Shown here piece by piece: positions 28,497-37,818 of a stretch of 44,931 nucleotides of DNA. A program made the position numbers and the translations under genes. The stretch is from Deltaproteobacteria bacterium (GTDB lineage Bacteria > Myxococcota > Myxococcia > Myxococcales > 40CM-4-68-19). Every line of letters begins with the position of its first letter. Position 1 is the stretch's first letter. The notes under the pieces are model-generated. The model did no database searches, was not told where the DNA came from, and saw only the letters and a list, made by a program, of their open reading frames with translations. The stretch lies in the NCBI GenBank assembly GCA_005879805.1, contig VBKL01000101.1, positions 1 to 44,931 on the forward strand, given 5' to 3'.

Positions 28497-28544
28497 GAGA
28501 TGACGAAGTTGCCAGGCAGCAAGTAGTGGTAGATCGGCGGGCCC

Positions 28545-29654
28545 ATGGGTCTCGCCATCGGAATCGTCGGGCTGCCCAACGTGGGCAAGAGCACGCTCTT
28601 CAACGCGCTCTCCGGGGCGAGCGTCCTGGCAGCCAACTACCCGTTCGCCACCAAGGATCCCAACGTCGGCGTGGTTCCGGTCCCGGACCAGCGGCTCGAT
28701 CGCCTGGCCGCTCTCTACGAGCCAAAGAAGACCACTCCCGCCGCCCTCGAGTTCGTGGACATCGCCGGCCTCGTCAAAGGAGCTTCCAAGGGCGAGGGCC
28801 TCGGGAACCAGTTCCTCGCCAACATCCGCGAGGTGGACGCCATTGCCCACGTGCTGCGTTGCTTCTCCGATCCTGACGTCGTGCACGTCGACGGGCACGT
28901 CGATCCGGAGCGCGACCGCGACGTCGTCGAGACCGAGCTTGCGCTCAAGGATCTCGAGACCCTCGAAAAGAAGCGGGAGCGGAGGGCCAAGGACGCGAAG
29001 GCGGCGGGCAAGATGGGGGAGGAGGCCAAGGCCGACCTCGCCGTCTACGACAAGCTCAAGGCCGCGCTCGATGCGGGCCAGCCCGCCCGCGGCGTGCGGC
29101 TCTCGGAGGAGGAGAAGCTTCGGGCGAAAGAGTTGTTCCTCCTCACCGCCAAACCCGTCCTCTACGTGGCGAACGTGGACGAGGCGCAGCTGGAGAGGCT
29201 CGACACGGATCCTCTGGTAGCGAAGGTGAAGGCCCTCGCCGATGCGGAAGGGGCCCGCGCCGTTGCCATCTGCAGCAAGGTGGAAGCGGAAATCCAGGAG
29301 CTCCACAAGAATGAGCGCGTGGAGTTCCTCGCTTCGGTCGGCCTCACCGAACCGGGCCTCGACAAGCTGGTGCGGGCGGGCTTCGATCTCCTCGGCTTGC
29401 AGAGCTATTTCACGACCGGAGAGGACGAATGCCGCGCCTGGGTCATCCGCAAGGGAAGCCGTGCGCCGCAGGCGGCCGGGGTCATCCACACCGATTTCGA
29501 GCGCGGATTCATCAAGGCGGAGGTGATCCGCTGGGACGACCTCCTCGCCTACGGGTCGGAGGCCGCTGCCCGGGCCAAGGGCGTGCTGCGCGTAGAGGGC
29601 AAGGAGTACGTGGTGCAGGATGGCGACGTGATGCACTTCCTCTTCAACGTGTAG
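28545..29654 (+). CDS. ychF: Redox-regulated ATPase YchF (Obg-like)
   Basis: Universally conserved P-loop ATPase that associates with ribosomes and the proteasome or catalase systems in different organisms. The 369-residue product has G1 [10 protein letters not shown]2/G3 region [24 protein letters not shown], the ATP-specific NVDE in place of NKxD, and the C-terminal TGS domain ([23 protein letters not shown]). It is full length. The ATG at 28545 starts the family pattern [12 protein letters not shown]. Confidence 0.95.
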   Translation: MGLAIGIVGLPNVGKSTLFNALSGASVLAANYPFATKDPNVGVVPVPDQRLDRLAALYEPKKTTPAALEFVDIAGLVKGASKGEGLGNQFLANIREVDAIAHVLRCFSDPDVVHVDGHVDPERDRDVVETELALKDLETLEKKRERRAKDAKAAGKMGEEAKADLAVYDKLKAALDAGQPARGVRLSEEEKLRAKELFLLTAKPVLYVANVDEAQLERLDTDPLVAKVKALADAEGARAVAICSKVEAEIQELHKNERVEFLASVGLTEPGLDKLVRAGFDLLGLQSYFTTGEDECRAWVIRKGSRAPQAAGVIHTDFERGFIKAEVIRWDDLLAYGSEAAARAKGVLRVEGKEYVVQDGDVMHFLFNV

Positions 29655-29735
29655 TTCTCAGGACTTGCGCTTCTTGACCCCGCCGAACGGGCGGTGCTAG
29701 CCGTGGAGGGGGCCACATCCCCCGGAAAAGACGCC

Positions 29736-30734
29736 ATGCCGACCCGTTCCACAGTCCGACGCGCGCTGAGCGCGGCAGTTCCCTTGCTTTTCTGCGCCTG
29801 TGCGACGGCGGCGCCCATCCGCGTGCCCGTCATGCATCCCGGCGAGATCGACATGACGCCGTACCGGTCGGTGGCAGTCGGTGAGCTGCGCGGCAAGGCG
29901 GATCGCGTTCTGACTGAAGGCCTCGAGGAAGCGCTGGTCGCGACCAATCACTTCCAGGTCATCGGCCCGAGTCGCACCGCGTCCGCCCTGGGTGAGCTTC
30001 AGCTGTCCGTCGCGGACCTCTCCGATCCGGCGCGTGCGGCCAAGCTCGGGAAGGCCCTCGGCGCGTCCGCCCTCATCTATGGGGACGCCGACGAGAGCTA
30101 CCGCGAGGAGTTTTCCGAGGACCGCCTCAAGGAAAAGGACGGGGCTCCGACCATCATCCAGAAACTGTTCGGCGAGCTGACCGTCCGGGCGACGTTCCGG
30201 ATCGTCGACGGCTCGACCGGCCGGCTGGTCGTCACCAGGACCTACGAGGAAAGGCGCAGCGACACGAGCCGCGCGACCGAGCGGCGCCCGCAGCCGATCG
30301 ACAAGCAGCAACTCGCGCGATCGGCGCGCGCCGCCGTGGTCGAGCGCTTCCTCCGCGCGGTCGTTCCGTACCAGGAATTCGTCACCGCCGATTTCCGCAA
30401 GGACGGCGATCTACCGCAGCTGGAGAGCGGGATCGGCTTCGCCGAGCGCGGCGAGTGGAAGAAGGCGCAGGACTCGTTCCGCGCCGCCGCCGCCCAGGTG
30501 GAGAAGAATCCGGATCCGGATCGCAAGAAGCTCGCGAAGGCGTACTGGGATCTCGGGCTCTCCTACGAGTACGCGGGCGAATACGAACAGGCCACGCAGA
30601 CGGTGCGCAAGGCCTACGACCTCTCGCAGGACAAGGCGATGCTGCAGGAGCTGGACGCCATCGCTCGTCTGCGCGAGGAATCGCCCAGAGCCGCGGCCGC
30701 GGGAGCCGCGCCGGAGGTAGCGAGTGGGAAGTAG
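29736..30734 (+). CDS. CsgG-like/TPR putative lipoprotein
   Basis: A 332-residue exported protein with a signal sequence and a Cys-containing cleavage region (VPLLFCACAT) that looks like a lipobox but is not canonical. Residues about 40-200 resemble CsgG-type outer-membrane proteins: SVAVGELRGKADRVLTEGLEEALVATNHFQVIG, then ASALIYGDADESYR, and a beta-rich VRATFRIVDGSTGRLVVTRTYE. The C-terminal third is TPR-like (KAYWDLGLSYEYAGEYEQATQTVRKAYDL). It precedes an LPP20-like lipoprotein gene by an 11-base overlap. The two probably work together at the outer membrane; their function is not known. Confidence 0.7.
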   Translation: MPTRSTVRRALSAAVPLLFCACATAAPIRVPVMHPGEIDMTPYRSVAVGELRGKADRVLTEGLEEALVATNHFQVIGPSRTASALGELQLSVADLSDPARAAKLGKALGASALIYGDADESYREEFSEDRLKEKDGAPTIIQKLFGELTVRATFRIVDGSTGRLVVTRTYEERRSDTSRATERRPQPIDKQQLARSARAAVVERFLRAVVPYQEFVTADFRKDGDLPQLESGIGFAERGEWKKAQDSFRAAAAQVEKNPDPDRKKLAKAYWDLGLSYEYAGEYEQATQTVRKAYDLSQDKAMLQELDAIARLREESPRAAAAGAAPEVASGK

Positions 30735-31296
30735 GACCACCATCGCGATCCTGGTGGTGACGGGCGCCGCGGCGCTCCCTTCGTGCAAGAGCGAGAAGAA
30801 GCCCGAGACGACGAACGTCGTCCTCCACGCCAACGGTCCCGATTGGGTGAACGGCGGCACGGGAGCGTTCGCCGACGAGAGCGGGAAGAGCTTCCACGGC
30901 GTCGGCATCGTCAGCGGCGTCCGCGACGCGGCCTTCCGCCGCAAGATGGTGGACTCGCGAGCCCGCGGGGAGATCCAGAAGACGCTCGAGGAGTTCCTCG
31001 ACGCGGTCCAGAAGGACAACCCCTCGTCCGAATCCGATCCCGCCGAGAAGCAGCGCTTCCAGATCGCGCTCAAGGCGCTGGCCGCCTCCGATGCCGGGGT
31101 GCGCATCGTCGATCACTGGGTGGATACGGACAGCACCGAGTACGCGCTCGCGCAGCTCGAGCTTGCGTCCTTCAAGGTCAATCTGGAAAAGGCGAGCGAC
31201 CTGAGCGCTCGCTCCAAGCAAACGGTTCGCCGCAGCGCCGATCGAATCTTCGACGAGAGCTCCGCCGAGAAGGCGTCGCACACCGCTCGGCGCTAG
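30724..31296 (+). CDS. LPP20-like lipoprotein
   Basis: A 190-residue lipoprotein. The N-terminus (TTIAILVVTGAAALPSC) ends in a Cys in a lipobox-like setting. The mature part begins with the LPP20-type pattern PDWVNGGTGAF, FHGVGIVSGVRD, then an Ala-rich helix (MVDSRARGEIQKTLEEFLDAV). The start is a GTG at 30724 inside the end of the preceding gene. Its 3' end overlaps the convergent surA-like gene by 4 bases. CsgG-like plus LPP20-like pairs occur in envelope systems such as flgO/flgP, so a related role is possible. Confidence 0.7.
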   Translation: MGSRTTIAILVVTGAAALPSCKSEKKPETTNVVLHANGPDWVNGGTGAFADESGKSFHGVGIVSGVRDAAFRRKMVDSRARGEIQKTLEEFLDAVQKDNPSSESDPAEKQRFQIALKALAASDAGVRIVDHWVDTDSTEYALAQLELASFKVNLEKASDLSARSKQTVRRSADRIFDESSAEKASHTARR

Positions 31297-32264
31297 CGCG
31301 AGGAGACCGGGCCGGGCGTCTCCAGCTTCTCGTCGATCTGCGCGGTCTTCCGCAAGGACGCGACGTAGTTCTCTCGCTCCTTGAAGATCGACTCGTTGGC
31401 GAGGCGGTTGCGGATCTCCTCCTTCACCTCGGGGAGCGGCTTGGGAGGAATGGCGCGGCGGTCCTCGACCAGCACGATGTGGTACCCGCTCGAGGTCTTG
31501 ATGAGCGGCGAGATCTGACCCGGCTTGAGCGAGAAGGCGGCCTGCTCGATGGCCGGAAGCATGAGGCCCTTCTTGAAATAGCCGAGATCGCCGCCCTCGC
31601 GCGCGGTGGGACCGTCGGACATCTCGCGGGCGACGAGCGCGAAGGTCTCGCCCGCCTTCACCCGCCGCATCGCGTCTTCCGCCTTCTTGTGGGCGGCAGC
31701 GACGGAGGCCGGCGTCGCGCGCTCGGGCGTAGCGACGAAGATGTGCCGGGCTCGCACCTCGTACTCGGGGTCCTTGGCGATCGCGGCATAGGCGGTCTGC
31801 ACTTCCTCGTCGGTGATCTTGCGCGGCTTGATCTTGAACCGCAGCACCTGGCCCATCAGCTGCTGGCGGCGGACGGTCTCGCGCGCCGTCTCCCAGGAAA
31901 TCCCCTGCTGCTCGAGCGCCTCCTTGAACTCGGGGACCTCCATGCTGCTCTGCCGGGCCAGCTGCTCGAGACCGCGCTGCACCTCGTCCTCGGAAACGTC
32001 GGCGCCGATGGTATGCGCCTCGCTCTCGATGAGCTTCTCGTCGATCAGCTGCTCGAGGCCCTGGTGGAGCAGCGACGACTTGTCGCGGGCCCTGGCCGTC
32101 TCGTCCGAGATCTGTTGAACGCGGGCCAGCTCGGGACCGACGCGTTCCTCCACTTCCGAGAGCGTGATGGGCTGTCCGTTGACGATGGCCGCGATGCGCT
32201 CCTTGATCTCCGCGCGCGCGGCGGTGGCGCACAGGAGCGCGACCGGGATGAGGATCCTCTTCAT
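31293..32264 (-). CDS. surA: SurA-like periplasmic chaperone/peptidyl-prolyl isomerase
   Basis: A 323-residue exported protein with a signal peptide (KRILIPVALLCATAARA). It has an N-terminal SurA domain (IAAIVNGQPITLSEVEERV, then ISWETARETVRRQQL). One parvulin domain follows (EYEVRARHIFVATPERA through GGDLGYFKKGLMLPAIEQAAFSLKPGQISPLIKTSSGYHIVLVEDRR). SurA helps fold outer-membrane proteins. E. coli SurA has two parvulin domains; the single-domain form is common in other proteobacteria. It is the last gene of the mfd-parvulin series and follows a parvulin lipoprotein gene by 11 bases. Confidence 0.9.
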   Translation of the reverse strand: MKRILIPVALLCATAARAEIKERIAAIVNGQPITLSEVEERVGPELARVQQISDETARARDKSSLLHQGLEQLIDEKLIESEAHTIGADVSEDEVQRGLEQLARQSSMEVPEFKEALEQQGISWETARETVRRQQLMGQVLRFKIKPRKITDEEVQTAYAAIAKDPEYEVRARHIFVATPERATPASVAAAHKKAEDAMRRVKAGETFALVAREMSDGPTAREGGDLGYFKKGLMLPAIEQAAFSLKPGQISPLIKTSSGYHIVLVEDRRAIPPKPLPEVKEEIRNRLANESIFKERENYVASLRKTAQIDEKLETPGPVSSR

Positions 32265-32275
32265 GGAGCGGAAAT

Positions 32276-33340
32276 CTAACGCAAGAGCTGGAGCGCTGCC
32301 TCGTTGATCTGCACCTTCGACGACTTGTGCACCTGATCGAGGAGCTGGCGCTCCGCCTGGGCCTTCTTCTCCAAGAAAGCCTTGCGGATGACCTCCTTCT
32401 GCACCTCGTCGAGGCTCCGCTTCTTTGCCGGGCGCCGCCCGAGGAGCTTGAAGAGATGGTACCCGTAGCTCGACTGCATTACCCCCGAGACCTGCCCGGG
32501 CTTGAGCGAGAAGCAGGCTTCGTCGAATACCTTGGGCATGGTGCCGCGGGCGAACCAACCGAGATCTCCGCCCCTGCGCGCGTCGGGCGAGCGGCCGTGG
32601 GACTTCGCCAGGTCCTCGAAGGAGGCGCCCTTGCGGATCTGGTCGAGCAGGCTCTTTGCCTCCTCGGCGGTGGTCACCAGGATCTGCAGCGCGTGCGCTT
32701 GCTCGGGCGTGTCGAACTCGGAGCGGTGGGTCTCGAAGTAGGCGCGCGCCTCGGCCGCGGAAGGCCGCTCTCCTCGCGTCTGCTCCGCGACCCATTTCTC
32801 GGCGAGGAGGCGATCGCGAGTCTCGTCGGCCAGGCCGTCCGCGGTCTGTCCGTCGTTGGCGAGGCGCTCCGCGAGGGTCTGCCCGCTCGCGCGGGCGGTT
32901 TCCGCCAGCGCATCCATCGCCCGCTGCACCTCCGCGTCGCTCACCGTCATGCCCGCGAGCCTGGCGCGGCTGACGAGCAGGGCGCGATCGACCAGCCCGT
33001 CGAGCAGCGCGCGCCCGAGGCGCGGCACGTCCTTGGCGTCGATCTGGGGAGGTGTTTCGAGGCCGTCGACGACGGCGGTTCCGGCGCCCCGGCGCAGCCG
33101 ATCGATCTCGCGCTGCACCGCGGAGACCGGAATCGACGTCCCGTCGGCGACGGCAGCGACGGGCGCCGGTGCCTGCGGCGCCGCCTTGTTCCGGTTGCAC
33201 GCCGCGAAGGCGCAAAGGAGGAGCGGAAAGAGGGACGGGCGCAAGAAACGAACGAAGGCGGCGAACCGGGCATCGCCCGGCCCGCCGCCTGATGGAAAGC
33301 CTCTTCCGAAGTCCTGCGACGAACTTCGGAGCTCGGTCAC
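32276..33340 (-). CDS. PpiC-type peptidyl-prolyl isomerase, lipoprotein
   Basis: A 354-residue parvulin with an N-terminal signal and lipobox (LLLCAFAAC), so probably anchored to a membrane. It has a SurA-like N-terminal region (AVADGTSIPVSAVQREID) and a complete parvulin domain (AHALQILVTTAEEAK through GGDLGWFARGTMPKVFDEACFSLKPGQVSGVMQSSYGYHLFKLLGRR). The start is a GTG at 33340 that shares a base with the stop of the upstream parvulin frame (TAGTG), which supports coupling. It is the second of three tandem parvulin genes. Confidence 0.85.
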   Translation of the reverse strand: MTELRSSSQDFGRGFPSGGGPGDARFAAFVRFLRPSLFPLLLCAFAACNRNKAAPQAPAPVAAVADGTSIPVSAVQREIDRLRRGAGTAVVDGLETPPQIDAKDVPRLGRALLDGLVDRALLVSRARLAGMTVSDAEVQRAMDALAETARASGQTLAERLANDGQTADGLADETRDRLLAEKWVAEQTRGERPSAAEARAYFETHRSEFDTPEQAHALQILVTTAEEAKSLLDQIRKGASFEDLAKSHGRSPDARRGGDLGWFARGTMPKVFDEACFSLKPGQVSGVMQSSYGYHLFKLLGRRPAKKRSLDEVQKEVIRKAFLEKKAQAERQLLDQVHKSSKVQINEAALQLLR

Positions 33341-33401
33341 TACTTGCCGCCGATTTTCACGCTGGCGGGAGCGGCGCTGGGCATGCCGCGCGGAACGACG
33401 C

Positions 33402-34118
33402 TCATGCTCGGGGAAGCCGGCTCGCTGGGAACGACCTTGGCGAGCTCTCGAAAGCGGCGTTCGCCAGCTCGGCCGAGTATGACTTGGTGAGCTCGTCCTT
33501 GGAGACGAACCGGAGGTCGCCACCCATCGGGGCCGAGGTCGGGTCCTGGCTGTCCTTCTGGGCGACGGCCTGGAACGCGTTGACCTCGCCCTTCCGGGTC
33601 CGCTCGTTGATGTCCTTGAGCAGCGCCTCGGCCTTCTTCTTCGCCTGCGCCTTGTCCTTCGCGTCCTTGGCGGCGACGAGGATGTGGTAGACGCGCGCGC
33701 GCTCGGGTTTCACGAAGTCGTCGATGTGCGAGTCGTAGTAGCCCTTCAGCTCGCTGTCCGGGATGTCGTTGCCGGAAAGCTTTTCGTCGAGCTGCTTCTT
33801 GATCAGCTCCTGGATCATCGCGCGCTTGACCTGCTCGCGGACGGCGGGCGACTTGTCGAGGCCCTGCCGCTCGGCTTCCTGGGCGAGCAGCTCGTTGCGG
33901 ATGAGGCTCTCGAGGAACTCCTTCTTGCGCTCGATCGTGTTGTAGCGGGCGCGCAGGAAGGGGCTCGTCTCGTCGAGGCGCTTCTTGAACTCGTCGGCCG
34001 TGATGGAATCATTGCCGACCTTGGCGATGACGGGGCCGTGCTTGCCGTCGCGCTTGCATCCGGCGATGGAGGCAACGGCAAAGGCGGCGAGGAAAAGGGC
34101 GGAAAGCTTGATCTTCAT
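33402..34118 (-). CDS. PpiC-type peptidyl-prolyl isomerase lipoprotein, disrupted at the 3' end
   Basis: A parvulin with a lipoprotein signal (LAAFAVASIAGC) and SurA-like N-terminal helices. The parvulin domain begins normally (ARVYHILVAAKDAKDKA, GGDLRFVSKDELTKSYSAELANAAFE). It then breaks near 33443-33449 and ends after 15 unrelated residues. In another frame the sequence resumes as ELAKVVPSEPASPSMSVV and so on, ending GGK with a TAG that overlaps the next gene's GTG (33342-33338). The second half of the parvulin domain, about 60-70 residues, is missing and the frame is shifted. The tail that resumes is probably the true C-terminus of this protein. Confidence 0.85.
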   Translation of the reverse strand: MKIKLSALFLAAFAVASIAGCKRDGKHGPVIAKVGNDSITADEFKKRLDETSPFLRARYNTIERKKEFLESLIRNELLAQEAERQGLDKSPAVREQVKRAMIQELIKKQLDEKLSGNDIPDSELKGYYDSHIDDFVKPERARVYHILVAAKDAKDKAQAKKKAEALLKDINERTRKGEVNAFQAVAQKDSQDPTSAPMGGDLRFVSKDELTKSYSAELANAAFESSPRSFPASRLPRA

Positions 34119-34188
34119 TGTGAAAGCGTCCTTCGGCTAAGTGGGGATGGGCGAGTGACCACCACAAGAACCGCGCAGGCTGCGCGTT

Positions 34189-37100
34189 TCATCCATCTAC
34201 CGCGCACTTGCGGAGTTCTTGCAAGAGCGCTCGGGCCGCTTCCAGGGGCGCGGGCGCCTGCTCGCCCGGCTGCAACTCCACCAGCTCCATTCCGGGGGTG
34301 AGGCGGTATCGCCCTTTCGCCTTCGCAACCAAGGTCGCAAGGCGCCCGGGGTCCAGCAACGCGTCGGGGCCCAGCTGCACGACGAGCCGCCCGGGACCGC
34401 TCTTCAGGCCGCGCAGACGCATCGCCCGCAGCTCGTTCTTGAAGCCCATCACTTCTACCAGGGCATCGACCTCCGGCGGCGCTTCGCCGCAGGTGTCGCG
34501 CAGCTCTCCCTTCACCTCGTACAGCTCGTCGTCGTTCTTCGCCGAAGCGAGGCGTTTGTAGAAGAAGAGGCGCTGCTGTACGTCGGGCACGTACTCCTCG
34601 GGGATGAGCGCGGGGACCGGCAGCTCCACGTCGGGTTCGAACTCCTCGCGCGGCTTCTCGCCTTTCAGCTCCGCCACTGCCTCGTCCATCAGCTGTGCGT
34701 AGAGGTCGAAGCCGACCGAGGCGATGGTCCCGCTCTGGTCGGGCCCGAGGAGATTTCCGGCGCCGCGAATCTCCAGGTCGTGAGAGGCGATCTGGAAGCC
34801 CGAGCCGAGCTCGGTGAACTGCTGCAAGACTTGCAGCCGCTTCTGCGCGTCGCGGGTGATCTTCCGCCGCGCCGGGACCAGCAGGTAGCAATAAGCGCGC
34901 TCGCGCGAGCGGCCGACGCGGCCGCGGATCTGATAGAGCTGCGAGAGCCCGAAGTGATCGGCCCGGTCGACGAGGATGGTGTTCGCCGTCGGGATGTCCA
35001 GTCCGCTCTCGATGATGGCGGTACAGAGCAGGACGTCGTGCTTCCGATCGATGAAGTCGGTCATGACCTTCTCGAGCTTTCCCTCCGGCATCTGCCCGTG
35101 GGCGACGGCGATCCTCGCCTCCGGCACGAGCCTATGCAGGTAGTCGTAGACGCCTGCGATCGACTGCACCCGGTTGTGCAGGAAGAAGACCTGGCCCCCG
35201 CGGCCCAGCTCGCGCTCGATGGCTTCCTTGATGGTCGCGCCGTCGAACTTGGAAACGAAGGTACGGATGGCGCGGCGGTCCACCGGGGGCGTGCCGATGA
35301 TCGACAGGTCGCGCACTCCCATCATTGCCATGTGCAGGGTGCGGGGAATGGGAGTTGCAGTGAGAGTCAGGACGTCGACCAGCTTGCGCAGCTTCTTCAG
35401 CTGCTCCTTGTGCTTGACGCCGAATCGCTGCTCCTCGTCGACGACCACGAGCCCCAGCTCCTTGAAGGAGACGTCCTGCGAGAGGAGGCGGTGGGTGCCG
35501 ACGAGAACGTCGACCTTCCCTTCCCGGGCGCGGGAGAGGATGTCCTTCGTCTCCTTCGGACCCTGGAAGCGGCTCACCACCTCCACCGTGATCGGGTAAT
35601 CGGCGAAGCGCTTGGAAAAGGTCCGATGGTGCTGCGCCGCGAGGACCGTCGTAGGCACCAGCACGGCGACCTGCTTCTTGTCTTCCACCGCCTTGAATGC
35701 CGCCCGCAACGCCACTTCCGTCTTGCCGTAACCGACGTCGCCGCAGACCAGCCGGTCCATCGGCTTCGGCTGCTGCATGTCGGCGAGCACGTCCTCGATG
35801 GCCTTGGCCTGATCGGGAGTCTCCTCGAACTCGAAGTCCGTCTCGAACTGCCGGTACATGCTGTCCGGCGCGGAAAAGGCGTACCCGGGGTGGGCGGCGC
35901 GCGAGGCGTAGATGTCGAGGAGCTCCGCCGCCATCTTGAGCAGCTCCTCCTTCACCTTCGCCTTGCGCTTCTGGAAGGTCTGGCTCTTGAGCGAGTCGAG
36001 CTTGGTCTTGGACGGATCTCCGCCGACGTATTTCTGGATCTGCCGGAGCCGCCCGACCGGCATGTAGAGGCGGTCCTTGCCGGCGAACTGCAGCAGGATG
36101 AAGTCGGCGGCGAAGCCGCGCACGTCGAGCCGCGTGAGCCCGTCGTAGCGGGCGATTCCGTGCTCGACGTGGACGACGAGATCGCCCTCCTTCAGGTCCT
36201 TGAAGTCGGCGGCGTCCTCGCCAAAGGTCTTCGGACGCTTGGGCGAACGGCGCGGCTGGGCGCGCGGACCGAACACGTCCTCGTCGGAGTAGACGGCGAT
36301 CCTCTCGCCCTCGTCGAGGAAGCCCGCGCTCACCTGGCCGACGACGAGATGCGCGTGGGTCGAGGGATTCCATAGCGTCACCGGCTGCTCGGGCAGGTGC
36401 GGGACGATGTGCGCCATCAGCTGGCGGTCGAGCAGGAGGCGCCGGGTCCGCTCCGCCTGCGCTGAGCCGTGGCAAGCGATCACCGCGACGATGCCCCGGT
36501 CGCGGAGATCGGCGAGCCTGCGCACGAGCGGCGCCAGGGCCCCGTCCTCGCCGTGATGCCCGGCGATCTCCGCTCGCAACTCCGCCGTCGGCCGGGTGCC
36601 GAACTCGATCTCCGGTACACCCGAGGCGGCGTCCTGCGCGAAGAGCAGGCCTCCCAGCTCCACCAGGCGGGCCGACTCGATCGACCCCCGCGCGTCGGCT
36701 TCCCGGAGGTAGTGCTGCTCCGGGGGCAGCGCGAGCTCTCCCTTGGCCCGGGACCCGGCGAAGGTGGATTCCAGCTCGGTCCAGAGATCGCCCCATTGCC
36801 GTTCCAGCTCGAGGGCATCGTCGAGCACCCAGACCGCACCCTGCGGCAGGTAGTCGGTCACCGGCTTCAGGCCGCCCGGAAAGAAGCCCGGAAGGATGGC
36901 GGAGAGGCCGGCCGCGAACAGCGCGTCGTCCTGTGAGCGGGTCTGCAGTTCGTCGATCAGCTCGCGCAGCTGGCGGGTGGGCGTCTCGACCGCGTCGGCG
37001 GCGGCGCGCACCGTGGCGATGGCGGCCTTGCGGCCCGCGTCGTCGAGAACGATCTCGCGAGCGGGACAGAGCGAGATCTCGGTGAGGTCCGCGATCGACC

Positions 37101-37764
37101 GCTGCGTCTGGGGATCGAAACGGCGCAGGCTTTCGATGTCGTCGCCAAAGAATTCTATGCGGACCGGTCCGTCGTCGAGCGGCGACCAGACGTCGAAGAT
37201 GCCGCCGCGCACCGCGAAGGTCCCCGGATCCTCGACGAGCGGAACCTTGGCATAACCGGCGGCCGTGAGCTTGTTCGCCAGCTCGTCCCGATCCTGGGTG
37301 GCCCCGGTGGCGAGCTGCAGGCTTCGCTGGTCGAGCGCTTCGCGGGGCAGGACCCTGCGGGCCAGACCGCGGACGGAGGCGATGACGATGCGCGCGTCGC
37401 CGAGGTGGAGATGGAAGAGACCGGCGATTCGCGCCATGGCGACGCCGGGATCGGGTGTCAGCCCTTCGTAGGGCAGCACCTCGTCGCCCGGAAGCCGGAC
37501 GATGGCGGCGCCGGTCGTCTCGGGGGCGAAGAAGCGCAGGTCCTTCTCTAGCGCCTCGGCCGAGTCCTCGGTGGGAACGACGCAGACGAGAGGTACTTTC
37601 AGCTCCCGCGTCAGCTGCCAGAGGGCATGGCCCCGGGACGCGCCCACCAGCCCGCGGGCGCGCACCTTCCGGGCCCCGCCGCGGACGGCGTCGAGCAGCT
37701 CGGCGAGCGCGGCGGGGTTCGAACGATGCTTCTGGATGAGGTTTGGGTGGGCGATCGTCTCCAC
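34189..37764 (-). CDS. mfd: Transcription-repair coupling factor Mfd
   Basis: SF2 translocase that removes stalled RNA polymerase and recruits UvrA. The 1191-residue protein has the UvrB-like N-terminal region (LPGDEVLPYEGLTPDP), the RNA polymerase interaction domain (EGDLVVHVEHGIARYDGL) and the helicase core. The core shows Walker A VCGDVGYGKTEVALRAAF, a DEEQ box (VVVDEEQRFGVKHKE), the TATPIPRTL motif and the RecG-like TRG motif (QIRGRVGRSRERAYCYLL). A C-terminal regulatory domain completes it. Full length. It starts with GTG at 37764 and is followed by the parvulin genes. Confidence 0.97.
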   Translation of the reverse strand: METIAHPNLIQKHRSNPAALAELLDAVRGGARKVRARGLVGASRGHALWQLTRELKVPLVCVVPTEDSAEALEKDLRFFAPETTGAAIVRLPGDEVLPYEGLTPDPGVAMARIAGLFHLHLGDARIVIASVRGLARRVLPREALDQRSLQLATGATQDRDELANKLTAAGYAKVPLVEDPGTFAVRGGIFDVWSPLDDGPVRIEFFGDDIESLRRFDPQTQRSIADLTEISLCPAREIVLDDAGRKAAIATVRAAADAVETPTRQLRELIDELQTRSQDDALFAAGLSAILPGFFPGGLKPVTDYLPQGAVWVLDDALELERQWGDLWTELESTFAGSRAKGELALPPEQHYLREADARGSIESARLVELGGLLFAQDAASGVPEIEFGTRPTAELRAEIAGHHGEDGALAPLVRRLADLRDRGIVAVIACHGSAQAERTRRLLLDRQLMAHIVPHLPEQPVTLWNPSTHAHLVVGQVSAGFLDEGERIAVYSDEDVFGPRAQPRRSPKRPKTFGEDAADFKDLKEGDLVVHVEHGIARYDGLTRLDVRGFAADFILLQFAGKDRLYMPVGRLRQIQKYVGGDPSKTKLDSLKSQTFQKRKAKVKEELLKMAAELLDIYASRAAHPGYAFSAPDSMYRQFETDFEFEETPDQAKAIEDVLADMQQPKPMDRLVCGDVGYGKTEVALRAAFKAVEDKKQVAVLVPTTVLAAQHHRTFSKRFADYPITVEVVSRFQGPKETKDILSRAREGKVDVLVGTHRLLSQDVSFKELGLVVVDEEQRFGVKHKEQLKKLRKLVDVLTLTATPIPRTLHMAMMGVRDLSIIGTPPVDRRAIRTFVSKFDGATIKEAIERELGRGGQVFFLHNRVQSIAGVYDYLHRLVPEARIAVAHGQMPEGKLEKVMTDFIDRKHDVLLCTAIIESGLDIPTANTILVDRADHFGLSQLYQIRGRVGRSRERAYCYLLVPARRKITRDAQKRLQVLQQFTELGSGFQIASHDLEIRGAGNLLGPDQSGTIASVGFDLYAQLMDEAVAELKGEKPREEFEPDVELPVPALIPEEYVPDVQQRLFFYKRLASAKNDDELYEVKGELRDTCGEAPPEVDALVEVMGFKNELRAMRLRGLKSGPGRLVVQLGPDALLDPGRLATLVAKAKGRYRLTPGMELVELQPGEQAPAPLEAARALLQELRKCAVDG

Positions 37765-37818
37765 GGGGAGCCGTGGGAGTAGGGCCCGGAACGGGTCAAG
37801 TCAAGACACGGTAGGGGG

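Noticed and set aside
25464..29636. A very long minus-strand open frame of 1390 codons
   Set aside because: Only the first-listed C-terminal part (25464-27059) is a real protein; the rest runs antisense through ychF, the response regulator and the tRNA and has the Arg/Pro-rich composition of a shadow frame.
37765..37818. TPP riboswitch near thiL
   Set aside because: No conserved thi-box sequence is visible on either side of the gene, which sits inside a run of closely spaced genes.
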